Made by a program: the position numbers and the translations under genes
Shown here: piece after piece, positions 8,733 through 17,539 of the stretch
How positions within the stretch are numbered: position 1 is the stretch's first letter
How the letters are laid out: each line of letters starts with the position of its first letter
The notes under the pieces: model-generated
Database searches by the model: none
Told to the model about the DNA's origin: nothing
What the model saw: only the letters and a program-made list of their open reading frames with translations
NCBI RefSeq assembly: GCF_023822065.1
Contig: NZ_CP084930.1
Coordinates: 3,302,001 to 3,366,000 of the forward strand
DNA from: Sphingomonas morindae
Lineage (GTDB): Bacteria; Pseudomonadota; Alphaproteobacteria; Sphingomonadales; Sphingomonadaceae
DNA: 64,000 nt
Direction of reading: 5' to 3'

Positions 8733-9422
8733 TCAGAGCGTCCGGCTGGCGAGGCCGGGCACGGGCCGGCCCTGCTCGTCGAGGAAGCGCACGCAGAAAT
8801 CGCTGAGCCCGGGGCCGTTGATCACCGCGCCGCGAAGAATGTTGCGGCCCTTGCGCAGCGTCAGCCGGGGCGAGACGACATCGTCCGCCACCATGCGCCG
8901 GTCCCCGAACAGGCCGGCCGCCTCGACGCCGTTGAGCCACCATATCGACGCCGCGTTGGAACCGACCGCGAGCCGCACGTCGCGCATCGCGCGCGGGCTC
9001 TCGACGATCGTCTCCACCCAGAAGATCACGCCATAGGTCGGTTTGGCGAAATCCTGCGCGAAATTGAACAATTTTACGTCGAAATCGCGCGCATCCAGCG
9101 CATGCCAGCGCTGCGGACCGCCCGCTTCGCGCACCACATCGCCCGCGCGCGCCATATAACTCGCGCCGCCGAGCGAAGCGGGCGGCACCAGCGCCGCGCG
9201 AACATAGCTGGGCGTGAAGCCGGCATTGCTGCGATTGGGCTTGAGGATCGGCTCCAGCAGCAGCCACCGCCGCAGAAAGCCATCCTCGTCGGCGGGCAGC
9301 GCGCCCGCCGCCGCCGGCTGGAACCAGGCGCCGGGCGCCGCGCCGGCGGGCGTGGCGGCCAGCGCGGCCACCGTCAGAAACCAGCGCGATACCGGGCGCC
9401 AGCGGGACTTTGGCCGGATCAT
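8733..9422 (-). CDS. Secreted protein with WLNG motif, probable carbohydrate-binding jelly roll
   Basis: About 229 residues with a signal peptide (cleavage near PAGAAPGA). I do not recognise a catalytic family. The sequence WFQPAAAGALPADEDGFLRRW followed by LEPI, AASIWWLNGVEAAGLF and LRKGRNILRGAVINGPG is the pattern of the galactose-binding/GH2-like sugar-binding jelly rolls found at the ends of glycosidases and acetylxylan esterases: a strand, WLNG, then kGxN.l..k..n. It lies between the TonB receptor and GH43 in the same operon, which suggests binding or presentation of the polysaccharide. The start at 9422 is chosen because GAGGAG is 6 bases upstream; an in-frame ATG at 9428 is the alternative. 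Confidence 0.75.
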   Translation of the reverse strand: MIRPKSRWRPVSRWFLTVAALAATPAGAAPGAWFQPAAAGALPADEDGFLRRWLLLEPILKPNRSNAGFTPSYVRAALVPPASLGGASYMARAGDVVREAGGPQRWHALDARDFDVKLFNFAQDFAKPTYGVIFWVETIVESPRAMRDVRLAVGSNAASIWWLNGVEAAGLFGDRRMVADDVVSPRLTLRKGRNILRGAVINGPGLSDFCVRFLDEQGRPVPGLASRTL

Positions 9423-9449
9423 CCTCATCTCCTCGGGCCGGGGGCGAAG

Positions 9450-9475
9450 GCCGGCGGGGCGTGCACCCCGCCGGC
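9450..9475 (-). terminator. Strong hairpin directly after the second TonB receptor gene
   Basis: A perfect 10-bp stem (GCCGGCGGGG / CCCCGCCGGC) with loop CGTGCA starts 6 bases past the receptor stop on the minus strand. With no U-run and a co-directional gene 28 bp further, it more likely attenuates or protects the receptor mRNA, setting receptor expression above the downstream enzymes. Confidence 0.45.
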
Positions 9476-9481
9476 ATCGGG

Positions 9482-12400
9482 CTAGAAGCGGTAGTGCGCG
9501 CCGAAGACGAAGCGACGGCCATAATCGAACACGTCCAGCAGCTGGTTCTTGAACCGGCCATGCGTGCTCTGCTGGTTGTTATTGACGTTCTGGATCTCGC
9601 CGAACACGCTGAAATGCTTGTTGATGTCGTAGCTGGACGTGAGATCGAGCTGGAGGCTCGCATTGACGAAGGTCGGCTCCGATCCGAACTGGCCGGTATT
9701 CTGGTTCTGGCCGAACTGGAGCAGATACTCGTCGCGCCAGTTGAGCGCCGCGCGGAACTGGAAGCCATATTTGTCATAGAAGCCGACGAAATTGGCGGAA
9801 TTCGCAAGCCCGGTCACGGCGAAGCCGGTCTGCGAGATATTTGCCTTGTCGTAAGGCTTGTTGGTGGTGACGAAGGTGGCGTTGGCCTGGAAGCCGAAGC
9901 CGGTATCGCCGAACACCTGCTGCCAGGCCAGCTCCACCCCCTTCACCGTGGCGTCGGGGCCGTTGATCTGCTGCGAGACGGCGAAGCTCGCCGGCTGGCC
10001 GGTGGTGGGATCGACCACGCCGTTGATCTGCTGCCGCGTCACGCCGCCGACGATGAAGTTGCTGACGTTCTTCAGGAAGAAGTCGACCGACAGATAGGAG
10101 TTGCGCTTGTAGTACCATTCCGCCGCGGCATCGAAATTGTCGGCGAGATAGGGCTTGAGATTGGGGTTGCCGCCCGATGCGGTGAGCGCGTTGACGCGCT
10201 GGCCGCTGCCGACGCTCACCACCGGCGTCAACAGGCTCAGCCCCGGCCGCGTCAGCGTGCGCGACGCATCGAAGCGGAGCTGGAGCCGGTCCGTCACCTC
10301 GAGCCGCGCATCGACGCTGGGCAGCAGATAGGAGTAATTGCTCTTGGCGGTGATCGTGCTGGTCGGTCCGAAGCTGACCGAGAGCAGGGTCGGATCGGCG
10401 CTGCTCGTCGCGATCGACACGGGGAGCCGGCCCTGGCCGCCGGAACGCAGATGCGTGTTCTCGTTGCGCAGCCCCGCCGCGAAGTGGAAGGGCATGCCGC
10501 CGATCTCGGTAGTGTAGGCGACACTCATATAGAGCGACCAGGTCCGTTCGCGGATATCCTGGATGCTGCCCGGATCCACCATCTGGTCGAAGCTGCCGGT
10601 GAAGCCCGGAATATTGTTGAAGCCCGGGATGTTGGTGGTTTGCGGGTTGCCCAGGCCGGAGAGGAAATTCTGATAGTCGATCGGGCTGTAGCGGATCAGC
10701 GACGGGGGCAGCGCGCCCTTGAAGCCGGGGATGAAATTGTTGAGGCTGATCGTCCCCTGATACAGGCTGGCGGGCAGCGGCGCGATGCCCGTGGTGCGGC
10801 CCGAAGGCGCGCCATAGCCCGCATAGGCCTGCCAGAAATTGTTGGTGAAGGTGCTGGTGTTCAGCAGCTTGAACCGATCCTCATAATATTGGCCGCCGAT
10901 CTTGACGGTGAGATCGTCCTGCTTCCACGACGCGGTGAGGCGCGCCTGCTTCAGCGCATCGGTGTTGCGCTGCGTCTGATTGACGGTGACGTGCGATCCG
11001 ATCAGCGCGGTATTGGTATAGTCGGCGGCGCTGCCATTGGGGCCATAGGTGGTCAGCGTGGGGAAGCTGCTCGAGCTGTTCCCGTTGATTTGCAGGCCGG
11101 TGACGTTGCTCAGCGATCCGCCATAGCCGATATCGCCATTCTGGCTGCCGATATTGCCGTTGGGATTGAGCCAGCTCTTGGCATAGCTGACATCGCCTTC
11201 GACATGCAGCCGCTCGGTCGGATCCCATTTGAGATTGCCGCCGATCTGATTGGTCTGCAGAACCTGCGTGTTGATCGCCGAGGTAAAGTCGGTCGGCGAG
11301 CCGGCCTGGGTGAAGTTGAGCACCTGGCCGTTGCTGTCGAGCTGGACGTTGCGCAGATCGCCCTGATTGAACCAGACGCCGACGCCATAGATGTCGGTCA
11401 CGATCTTCTGGCGCGAGTAATTATCGTCCACCGTCAGCATCAGCGCGTCGGACGGGTGCCATTGCAGCGCGATCCGTCCGTCGATGCGACGATCCTTGGT
11501 GAATTCCTGGTCTACGACATATTGCTGCGGATACCAGCCGACGATCGTCTGCTTCTGATCGGCCGGCGCGTTGGCGGCGCTGGTGGGTGTGCAGGTGGCG
11601 GCGGTGCTGCCCTGCAGCTGGCACGGCGCGTAGAAGCCGCCCGGCCAGCCCGACACCGAGACGCGGTTGCTGGTGGTATCGCGATGCGTGTAGATCACGT
11701 CGGCGAGAACGCCGATCGTATCGTCGGCGAATGTGTCGCTCAGCAGCAGCCCGGCGGTGGGCACCACCTTGCCGGAGCGGTCCTGCACCGAGCCCGACGC
11801 GCTGGCCGCCATGCGGAAGCCCGGATGATCGAAGGGCTTGGGAAAGCCGATATCGACGGTGGCGCCGATCGAGCTGGAGCTTAACGTCACGTCCGGGGTC
11901 TTGAGCACGCTCAGCTGACCGATGAAGTCGGAGCCGACCGTGGAAAAGTCGATCTGGCGGCCGCCGGTGCCGGTGGAGATGCGGCGACCGTCGTAGAGGG
12001 TGGTGTTGAAATCGCCTCCGAAGCCGCGCACGGTGATGCCCGTCGCCTCGCCGCGATTGCCAGAGCGCTGGATCGAGACACCCGGCAGCCGCTGGAGCGA
12101 GGCCGCGACGTTCGAGTCCGGGAATTTGCCGATATCCTCGGCGGAGATGGCGTCGATCACGCCGACCGAAGAGCGCTTGATATCGAGGTTGCGCTGGAGC
12201 GAGCCGCGCAGGCCGGTGACCACGATCTCGCCATTGCCGCCGCCCGCGGGCAGCGTGTTGGCCTTGTTGCTGTCAGGCGCCGTCGCCTCGTCCTGGGGCT
12301 GGCCCGCCTCCTGCGCGCCGATGCTGTTGGCCGTGCTCGGCACCGCCGGCTGGACGCCGGGCGCCGGCTGGCTCTCGCTGTTCTGCGCGCTGCTCGGATC

Positions 12401-12535
12401 GGCGCTCTGGCCATGGGCCGGCATCGCGATCGCAAGCGCGGCAAAGCTGCACGCGGCCGCCAGTCCTATTCTTGCGCGATTGTTGCGATGTTTTGCAGAC
12501 GAGTTTCTACGATCGTGCACTGCCATGCCCGTCAT
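9482..12535 (-). CDS. TonB-dependent receptor, Xanthomonas/Caulobacter carbohydrate type
   Basis: A 1017-residue outer-membrane receptor. An N-terminal signal region (residues ~22-43, ending MPAHGQ) leads into a Gln/Pro/Ala-rich linker and then EIVVTGLRGSLQRNLDIKR, SVGVIDAISAEDIGKFPDSN and ASLQRLPGVSIQR. This is the signature of the TonB-Xanth-Caul subfamily, whose characterised members import plant-derived oligosaccharides. The barrel ends in FGAHYRF. It heads the leftward operon with the WLNG protein and GH43 and diverges from SapC-GH95-GH39-esterase, so arabinose-, xylose- or fucose-containing oligosaccharides are plausible cargo. GGGAGAAGG precedes the start; an internal ATG at 12526 is a weaker alternative. 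A candidate LacI-type operator lies about 100 bp upstream. Confidence 0.94.
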   Translation of the reverse strand: MTGMAVHDRRNSSAKHRNNRARIGLAAACSFAALAIAMPAHGQSADPSSAQNSESQPAPGVQPAVPSTANSIGAQEAGQPQDEATAPDSNKANTLPAGGGNGEIVVTGLRGSLQRNLDIKRSSVGVIDAISAEDIGKFPDSNVAASLQRLPGVSIQRSGNRGEATGITVRGFGGDFNTTLYDGRRISTGTGGRQIDFSTVGSDFIGQLSVLKTPDVTLSSSSIGATVDIGFPKPFDHPGFRMAASASGSVQDRSGKVVPTAGLLLSDTFADDTIGVLADVIYTHRDTTSNRVSVSGWPGGFYAPCQLQGSTAATCTPTSAANAPADQKQTIVGWYPQQYVVDQEFTKDRRIDGRIALQWHPSDALMLTVDDNYSRQKIVTDIYGVGVWFNQGDLRNVQLDSNGQVLNFTQAGSPTDFTSAINTQVLQTNQIGGNLKWDPTERLHVEGDVSYAKSWLNPNGNIGSQNGDIGYGGSLSNVTGLQINGNSSSSFPTLTTYGPNGSAADYTNTALIGSHVTVNQTQRNTDALKQARLTASWKQDDLTVKIGGQYYEDRFKLLNTSTFTNNFWQAYAGYGAPSGRTTGIAPLPASLYQGTISLNNFIPGFKGALPPSLIRYSPIDYQNFLSGLGNPQTTNIPGFNNIPGFTGSFDQMVDPGSIQDIRERTWSLYMSVAYTTEIGGMPFHFAAGLRNENTHLRSGGQGRLPVSIATSSADPTLLSVSFGPTSTITAKSNYSYLLPSVDARLEVTDRLQLRFDASRTLTRPGLSLLTPVVSVGSGQRVNALTASGGNPNLKPYLADNFDAAAEWYYKRNSYLSVDFFLKNVSNFIVGGVTRQQINGVVDPTTGQPASFAVSQQINGPDATVKGVELAWQQVFGDTGFGFQANATFVTTNKPYDKANISQTGFAVTGLANSANFVGFYDKYGFQFRAALNWRDEYLLQFGQNQNTGQFGSEPTFVNASLQLDLTSSYDINKHFSVFGEIQNVNNNQQSTHGRFKNQLLDVFDYGRRFVFGAHYRF

Positions 12536-12572
12536 CCTTCTCCCTGCTCCGGAAAACCCGGAGTTTCATTAT

Positions 12573-12582
12573 CTACCGGTAG
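12573..12582. promoter_or_regulatory. Palindrome CTACCGGTAG upstream of the TonB receptor
   Basis: A perfect 10-bp palindrome about 37 bp before the receptor start, in the divergent promoter region. It could be a second operator or part of the receptor leader. There is no independent support. Confidence 0.3.
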
Positions 12583-12638
12583 GTGAAGGCCGATGCGGCG
12601 CACGGCTAAGCGCGCGCGGGACTGCCCCCATCTCCAAT

Positions 12639-12652
12639 AGTTAGCGCTACCT
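12639..12652. promoter_or_regulatory. Candidate LacI-family operator (AGGTAGCGCTAACT on the minus strand)
   Basis: This 14-mer sits in the 256-bp gap between the divergent TonB receptor and SapC operons. It matches, at 12 of 14 positions, the motif TGGTAGCGCTAACA that I recall for the Caulobacter xylose repressor XylR (LacI family). The core TTAGCGCTA has the CG-centred symmetry of LacI operators. The AGCGCTAAC core recurs upstream of the esterase at 30.77 kb. No LacI gene lies in this window, so the regulator would be encoded elsewhere. Confidence 0.55.
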
Positions 12653-12791
12653 TATCCGGCACATGACGATCCTGCAATATTGAATTGTAGGGGTAATGGG
12701 AAAGCCTTTGCCAAAGCCGGTGCGCGGGCTATGAGCTTGGCCAAGCGCAGGCGCGATCCGGCCACAAAGCCGCCGGAACAAGGGGACGAGG

Positions 12792-13466
12792 ATGGGCACG
12801 TGGCAGATGCTGGATTCGCGCCTTCATGCTGGCCTGCGCATGCGGCGCCCGACAGCCGAAGGGCGGCATTTCGTTCAAGTCGTCCCCGCTGAATTCGACT
12901 CGATCGCCGCGCGCTGCCCCCTTCTCCTCACCAAGAGCCCCGATACGGGGCAGTTCTACTTCGGCGCCGTCTTCGGTTTCACCGCCGGCGAGAATCTCCT
13001 GATCGACGAGTCGGGCGCGCTCGACGCGGCCATGCCGCTCGACTTGGTGCGCGAGGGATTTTTCGTCGGTGACGGCGCTGTCGTCATCGATCGCGATCAT
13101 CCGCGCTTTGTGTCGGATCGCGGCGTGGCGCTGTTCGATGAAAATGGCGCGCCGACCGATGGCCTGCGCGAGGCGCAGCGTGCGCTCGCCCTGATGGACG
13201 CCGGGCTGCGCCAGAGCGAGGCGCTGATCCAGCGGCTGCTGGCGCTGCGTCTGGTCGAACAAATCGACATCAATCTTGCGTTCGACAGCGGCGAGGCGAT
13301 CACGCTCGAGGGGCTTTACACGATCAGCCGCGACGCGCTCGCCGCGCTCGATCCCGGCGAGATCGCGACGCTGTTCGAGACCGGCGCCCTACAGTCCATC
13401 TATGCCCTGCTCGGCTCGCTCAGCCAGATCGGCCTGCTCGCGCAACGCCGCAACCGACGGCTCTAG
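12792..13466 (+). CDS. SapC family protein
   Basis: A 224-residue soluble protein of the SapC family (named after a Campylobacter S-layer-associated locus). Supporting patterns are the F-V-V-PAEF opening, CPLLLTKSPDTGQFYFGAVFG, DLVREGFFV, DRDHPRFVSDRGVALFDENG and the C-terminal GLYTISRDAL with a predicted helix. The molecular function of SapC is unknown. In sphingomonads and Caulobacter it recurs beside TonB-dependent receptors for plant glycans, as here, so it is probably part of uptake or sensing rather than an S-layer. It has no signal peptide. It is the first gene of the rightward operon; 30 bp separate it from GH95. GGGG lies 6 bases before the ATG. Confidence 0.88.
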   Translation: MGTWQMLDSRLHAGLRMRRPTAEGRHFVQVVPAEFDSIAARCPLLLTKSPDTGQFYFGAVFGFTAGENLLIDESGALDAAMPLDLVREGFFVGDGAVVIDRDHPRFVSDRGVALFDENGAPTDGLREAQRALALMDAGLRQSEALIQRLLALRLVEQIDINLAFDSGEAITLEGLYTISRDALAALDPGEIATLFETGALQSIYALLGSLSQIGLLAQRRNRRL

Positions 13467-13496
13467 CGGCACGCGCCAGGCGCAAGGAGAGACGCG

Positions 13497-15842
13497 GTGG
13501 ATCAGGGCACGGTCAGCCGACGGATGTTTCTGGGCAGCGCGGCCGGCCTTGCCTGCGGCCCCGGCATCGCCCGGGCCGGGGCCGACGCAGCGCCCGATCG
13601 CGACACGATGCTCTGGTATGATCGACCCGCCTCGGTCTGGACCGAGGCACTGCCGATCGGCAATGGCCGGCTCGGGGCGATGGTCTTCGGCGGCACGGCG
13701 CAGGAGCGGGTGCAGCTCAACGACTCGAGCCTGTGGAGCGGCGGCCCCTATGATCCCGTCAATCCGGAGGCGCGCGCCGCCCTGCCCAAGGTGCGCCGGC
13801 TGATCGCGGCCGGCCGCTATGCCGAGGCCGAGGCGCTCGCCAATGCGCGCCTGATGGCGCGTCCCTTGCAGCAAATGTCGTATCAGCCGGTCGGCGATCT
13901 TCGGCTCGCCATGCCGGGCCTTCCGCCGGTGACGCCCGGCAGCTATCGCCGTGCGCTCGATCTCGACAGCGCGCGCGCCACCACAGACTTCACCGCCGGC
14001 GGCGTCCGTTTCCAGCGTGTCATGCTCGCCTCGCCCGGCGATGAACTGATCGGGATCGAACTCCGTGCCGACCGGCCCGACGCGATCGATCTCGATGTCG
14101 CGCTCGAGTCGTCGCATCCGGCCACCATCGCCGCCGCGGGCGACGCGATCCATCTGGCGGGCCGCGCGCCGGCCGAACATGGGGTGGCCGGGGCCTTGCG
14201 CTTCGCGGCCGAACTGCGTGTGCGGGCGAGCGGCGGACAGATGCTCGCGGGGCCGGACGGGCTGCGCGTGCGCGGCGCCGATCGCGTCACCATGATCCTG
14301 GCGATGGCGACCAGCTATCGCCGCTTCGACGATACCACAGGCGATCCCGAAGCCGCCGTCCGCGCCACGCTGGACAAGGCCGCGTCGCGAAGCTTCGCAC
14401 GCATCGCCGAGGACGCGACGCGGGCGCATCGCCGGCTGTTCCGCCGGGTGCGGCTCGATCTCGGCCGCGGCGCCGCCGCCGACCGGCCGACCGACGCGCG
14501 CATCCGGGCCGACAATGCCGCGGGCGATCCGGGCCTCGCCGCGCTCTACTTCCATTATGGCCGCTATCTGCTGATCGCCGCCTCGCGCCCCGGCGGCCAG
14601 CCGGCGACGCTGCAGGGGCTCTGGAACGACAGCGTGAAGCCGCCCTGGGGCTCCAAATACACGATCAACATCAACACCGAGATGAACTACTGGCCGGCCG
14701 AGTGCACCGCCCTGCCGGAATGCACCGAGCCGCTGATCGCGATGGTGCGCACGCTCGCCATCACGGGCGCGCGCACGGCGCGGGACATGTATGGCGCGCG
14801 CGGATGGGTGGCGCATCACAATAGCGACGCCTGGCGCGCCACCGCGCCGATCGACGGGGCGCAGTTCGGGCTGTGGCCGATGGGCGGGGCCTGGCTCTGC
14901 ACGCATCTCTGGGATCGCTACGATTATGGCCGCGATCCCGAAACGCTGCGCGCCATCTATCCGCTGATGCGCGGCGCGGCGCTGTTCTTTCTCGATACGC
15001 TCCAGACCAACGCCGCCGGCCATCTGGTGACCAGCCCCTCGCTCTCGCCCGAGAATGTTCATCCCGGCGGCGCCTCGCTCTGCGCCGGGCCGGCGATGGA
15101 CCAGCAGATCCTGCGTGACCTCTTCGCCCAGACCGAACGCGCCGCCACCCTGCTCGGCATCGACGCGGCCTTCGCCGCGAGCCTAAGCGCGGCGCGCGCG
15201 CGGCTTGCGCCCGATCAGATCGGACGGCTCGGCCAGTTGCAGGAATGGCAGGAGGATTGGGACGGCGCCGCGCCGGAGCCGCATCACCGCCATGTCTCGC
15301 ATCTCTACGGCCTGTTTCCGAGCGGCCAGATCGATCCGCTGCGCACCCCCGCGCTGGCGGCGGCGGCGCGCCGCTCGCTGGAGCTGCGCGGCGACGAGAG
15401 CACCGGCTGGGCGACCGCCTGGCGCGCCAATCTCTGGGCGCGGCTGGGCGCGGGCGATCACGCGCACCGCATCCTCGCCTTTCTGCTCGGCCCGGAGCGT
15501 ACCTATCCCAACATGTTCGACGCGCATCCACCGTTCCAGATCGACGGCAATTTCGGGGGCACCCGCGCCATCGCCGAGATGCTGATGCAAAGCATCGAGG
15601 ACGAGATCAGGCTGCTTCCCGCCCTGCCCGCCGCCTGGCCCGAGGGCCGGGTGACGGGCTTGCGCGCGCGTGGCGGTTGCGGCGTGGACCTGGCGTGGCG
15701 GGACGGCCGCCTGACCGAGGCCGTGCTGCGTCCGGACCGGCCGCTCGACATCCTCGTGCGCGCCGGACCCATTGCGGCGCGCCACCATCTCCAATCCGGC
15801 CGGCCGCTGCGGCTGCTCGGCCCCGCGCTGCGGAAGGCCTGA
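13497..15842 (+). CDS. Glycoside hydrolase family 95 (alpha-L-fucosidase/alpha-L-galactosidase type), Tat-exported
   Basis: A 781-residue protein starting at GTG (AAGGAG 8 bases upstream). A twin-arginine signal (SRRMFLGSAAG) shows export as a folded protein. The N-terminal beta domain begins LWYDRPASVWTEALPIGNG and continues LGAMVFGG and VQLNDSSLWSGGPYD, all hallmarks of GH95. The helical (alpha/alpha)6 catalytic domain includes NINTEMNYWPAE, HHNSDAWRATAP and HPPFQIDGNFGGT, which match the family's catalytic and substrate-binding blocks. GH95 enzymes invert terminal alpha-1,2-L-fucosyl or L-galactosyl linkages such as those on xyloglucan. It overlaps almost directly with the next gene (2 bp gap), showing a tight operon. 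Confidence 0.93.
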   Translation: MDQGTVSRRMFLGSAAGLACGPGIARAGADAAPDRDTMLWYDRPASVWTEALPIGNGRLGAMVFGGTAQERVQLNDSSLWSGGPYDPVNPEARAALPKVRRLIAAGRYAEAEALANARLMARPLQQMSYQPVGDLRLAMPGLPPVTPGSYRRALDLDSARATTDFTAGGVRFQRVMLASPGDELIGIELRADRPDAIDLDVALESSHPATIAAAGDAIHLAGRAPAEHGVAGALRFAAELRVRASGGQMLAGPDGLRVRGADRVTMILAMATSYRRFDDTTGDPEAAVRATLDKAASRSFARIAEDATRAHRRLFRRVRLDLGRGAAADRPTDARIRADNAAGDPGLAALYFHYGRYLLIAASRPGGQPATLQGLWNDSVKPPWGSKYTININTEMNYWPAECTALPECTEPLIAMVRTLAITGARTARDMYGARGWVAHHNSDAWRATAPIDGAQFGLWPMGGAWLCTHLWDRYDYGRDPETLRAIYPLMRGAALFFLDTLQTNAAGHLVTSPSLSPENVHPGGASLCAGPAMDQQILRDLFAQTERAATLLGIDAAFAASLSAARARLAPDQIGRLGQLQEWQEDWDGAAPEPHHRHVSHLYGLFPSGQIDPLRTPALAAAARRSLELRGDESTGWATAWRANLWARLGAGDHAHRILAFLLGPERTYPNMFDAHPPFQIDGNFGGTRAIAEMLMQSIEDEIRLLPALPAAWPEGRVTGLRARGGCGVDLAWRDGRLTEAVLRPDRPLDILVRAGPIAARHHLQSGRPLRLLGPALRKA

Positions 15843-15844
15843 CG

Positions 15845-17512
15845 ATGACGAAATTCTGGCGCGCGCCGCTGGCGGCGATGCTGGCGATGCTGGCGGCGGC
15901 GCCCGCCGGAACGGCGCCCCCGCCCGCCCCGCTCGCCACCGAGATCCAGGTCGATCCCGCGCGCACCATCGCCGCGCTGCCGCCGATCTGGCGCTTCTTC
16001 GGCGCCGACGAACCCAATTACGCGACCCGCCCCGATGGCGATCATCTGCTCGCCGAACTGGGCGCGCTTCGGCCCGGCCAGATCTATTTCCGCGCGCACA
16101 ATCTGCTCACCAGCGGCGACGGCACCCCCGATTTCAAATGGGGCAGCACCAACGCGCTCACCATGCGCGGCGGCAAGCCCGTCTATGACTGGCATATCGT
16201 CGATGGCATTCTCGATCGCTACCGCGCGCGCGGCATCCATCCCTATCTAGAAATCGGCTTCATGCCCGCGGCCCTGACCTCGGCGCCGGCGGGCGTACCC
16301 TATCGGCGCCCCTGGCACCCCGGCAACAGCTATGCCGGCATCACCGCCGGCTGGTCCTATCCGCCCACCAAGTACGAGCAATGGGCCGAGCTGATCTACC
16401 AATGGACCCGGCACAATGTGGCGCGCTACGGCCGCGCCGAGGTGGAGCGCTGGTATTTCGAGGTCTGGAACGAGCCCAATCTCGATTTCTACTGGTCCGG
16501 CGACGTGGAGCAATTCCTCAGGCTGCACGATACCGCAATCGCCGCCGTGCGCCGCGCGCTGCCGACGGCGCGGGTGGGCGGCCCGGACGTGGCCGGCGCG
16601 GGCGGCGCCTTCATGGACCGCTTCCTCCACCATGTGACACAAGACACCAACTACGCCAACGGCGCGCGGGGCACGCCCACCGATTTCCTCTCCTTCCACG
16701 CCAAGGGGCAGCCCGTGCTCGTGGACGGCCATGTCCGCATGGGCATCGCCGACCAGCTCCGCACCGCCGACCAGGGCTTCGCCAAGATCGCCGCCATCCC
16801 CGCGCTGGCCGCCAAGCCGATCGTGATTGGCGAGAATGATCCGGAAGGCTGCGCCGCCTGCCCCGGCCCGGCGAACGCCTATCGCAACGGGCCGCTCTAT
16901 GCGAGCTATACGGCGGCCAGCTACGCGCGGCTCTGGGAATTGGCGCGGAGGCGCGGCGTGACGCTCGACGGCGCGCTCTCCTGGTCCTTCACCTTTGTCG
17001 GCCAGCCCTGGTTCGCCGGCTATCGGCAGCTGGCGAGCAATGGCGTCGATCTGGCGGTGCTGAACGTGTTCCGCCTCTTCGCCCGGCTCGGTCCGCGCCA
17101 GATCGCCGCCAGCAGCGATCGCGCGGTGCCGCTCGATACGCTGTTGCAGGCGGGGGTGCGCGCCGCGCCGGACGTGGGGGTGCTGGCGACCCGCACCGCC
17201 ACCGGCGGCAGCGCGATCCTGCTCTGGCATTATCATGATGACGATGTGCCCGGCCCAGAGGCGGCGATCCGGCTGCGGGTGGCGGGCCGCCACGGCTTGG
17301 CGCGCGCGCGGCTCTGGCGCGTCGATGCCACCCACGCCAACAGCTTCGGCGCATGGCAGGCGATGGGCAGCCCGGCGCGGCCGGATCGCGCGCAGATCGA
17401 GCGGCTCAAGGCGGCGTCGCGGCTGCGGCCCGAGGCGCTTCCGATGGTGGACGGCACCGCCACGCTGCGCCTGCCACGCCAGGGCGTCGCCCTGATCGAA
17501 ATCGGCGCCTGA
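15845..17512 (+). CDS. Secreted glycoside hydrolase family 39 (beta-xylosidase-like)
   Basis: A 555-residue exported protein with an Ala-rich signal peptide (MTKFWRAPLAAMLAML...). A (beta/alpha)8 fold with GH39 features follows: RAHNLLTSGDG near the start, YDWHIVDGILDRYRARGIHPYLEIGFMP, the acid/base WYFEVWNEPNLDFYW, and the probable nucleophile Glu in KPIVIGENDPEG. The C-terminal region is a beta-sandwich. GH39 members are retaining beta-xylosidases, iduronidases or arabinopyranosidases, so xylose or arabinose side chains are likely. The start at 15845 is 2 bases after the GH95 stop; the longer reading frame upstream merely shadows GH95. The nucleophile motif departs from the usual pattern (two Cys follow it), so substrate specificity is uncertain. 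Confidence 0.88.
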   Translation: MTKFWRAPLAAMLAMLAAAPAGTAPPPAPLATEIQVDPARTIAALPPIWRFFGADEPNYATRPDGDHLLAELGALRPGQIYFRAHNLLTSGDGTPDFKWGSTNALTMRGGKPVYDWHIVDGILDRYRARGIHPYLEIGFMPAALTSAPAGVPYRRPWHPGNSYAGITAGWSYPPTKYEQWAELIYQWTRHNVARYGRAEVERWYFEVWNEPNLDFYWSGDVEQFLRLHDTAIAAVRRALPTARVGGPDVAGAGGAFMDRFLHHVTQDTNYANGARGTPTDFLSFHAKGQPVLVDGHVRMGIADQLRTADQGFAKIAAIPALAAKPIVIGENDPEGCAACPGPANAYRNGPLYASYTAASYARLWELARRRGVTLDGALSWSFTFVGQPWFAGYRQLASNGVDLAVLNVFRLFARLGPRQIAASSDRAVPLDTLLQAGVRAAPDVGVLATRTATGGSAILLWHYHDDDVPGPEAAIRLRVAGRHGLARARLWRVDATHANSFGAWQAMGSPARPDRAQIERLKAASRLRPEALPMVDGTATLRLPRQGVALIEIGA

Positions 17513-17539
17513 GCGCCCCTATTATAGCGAGGAACACGC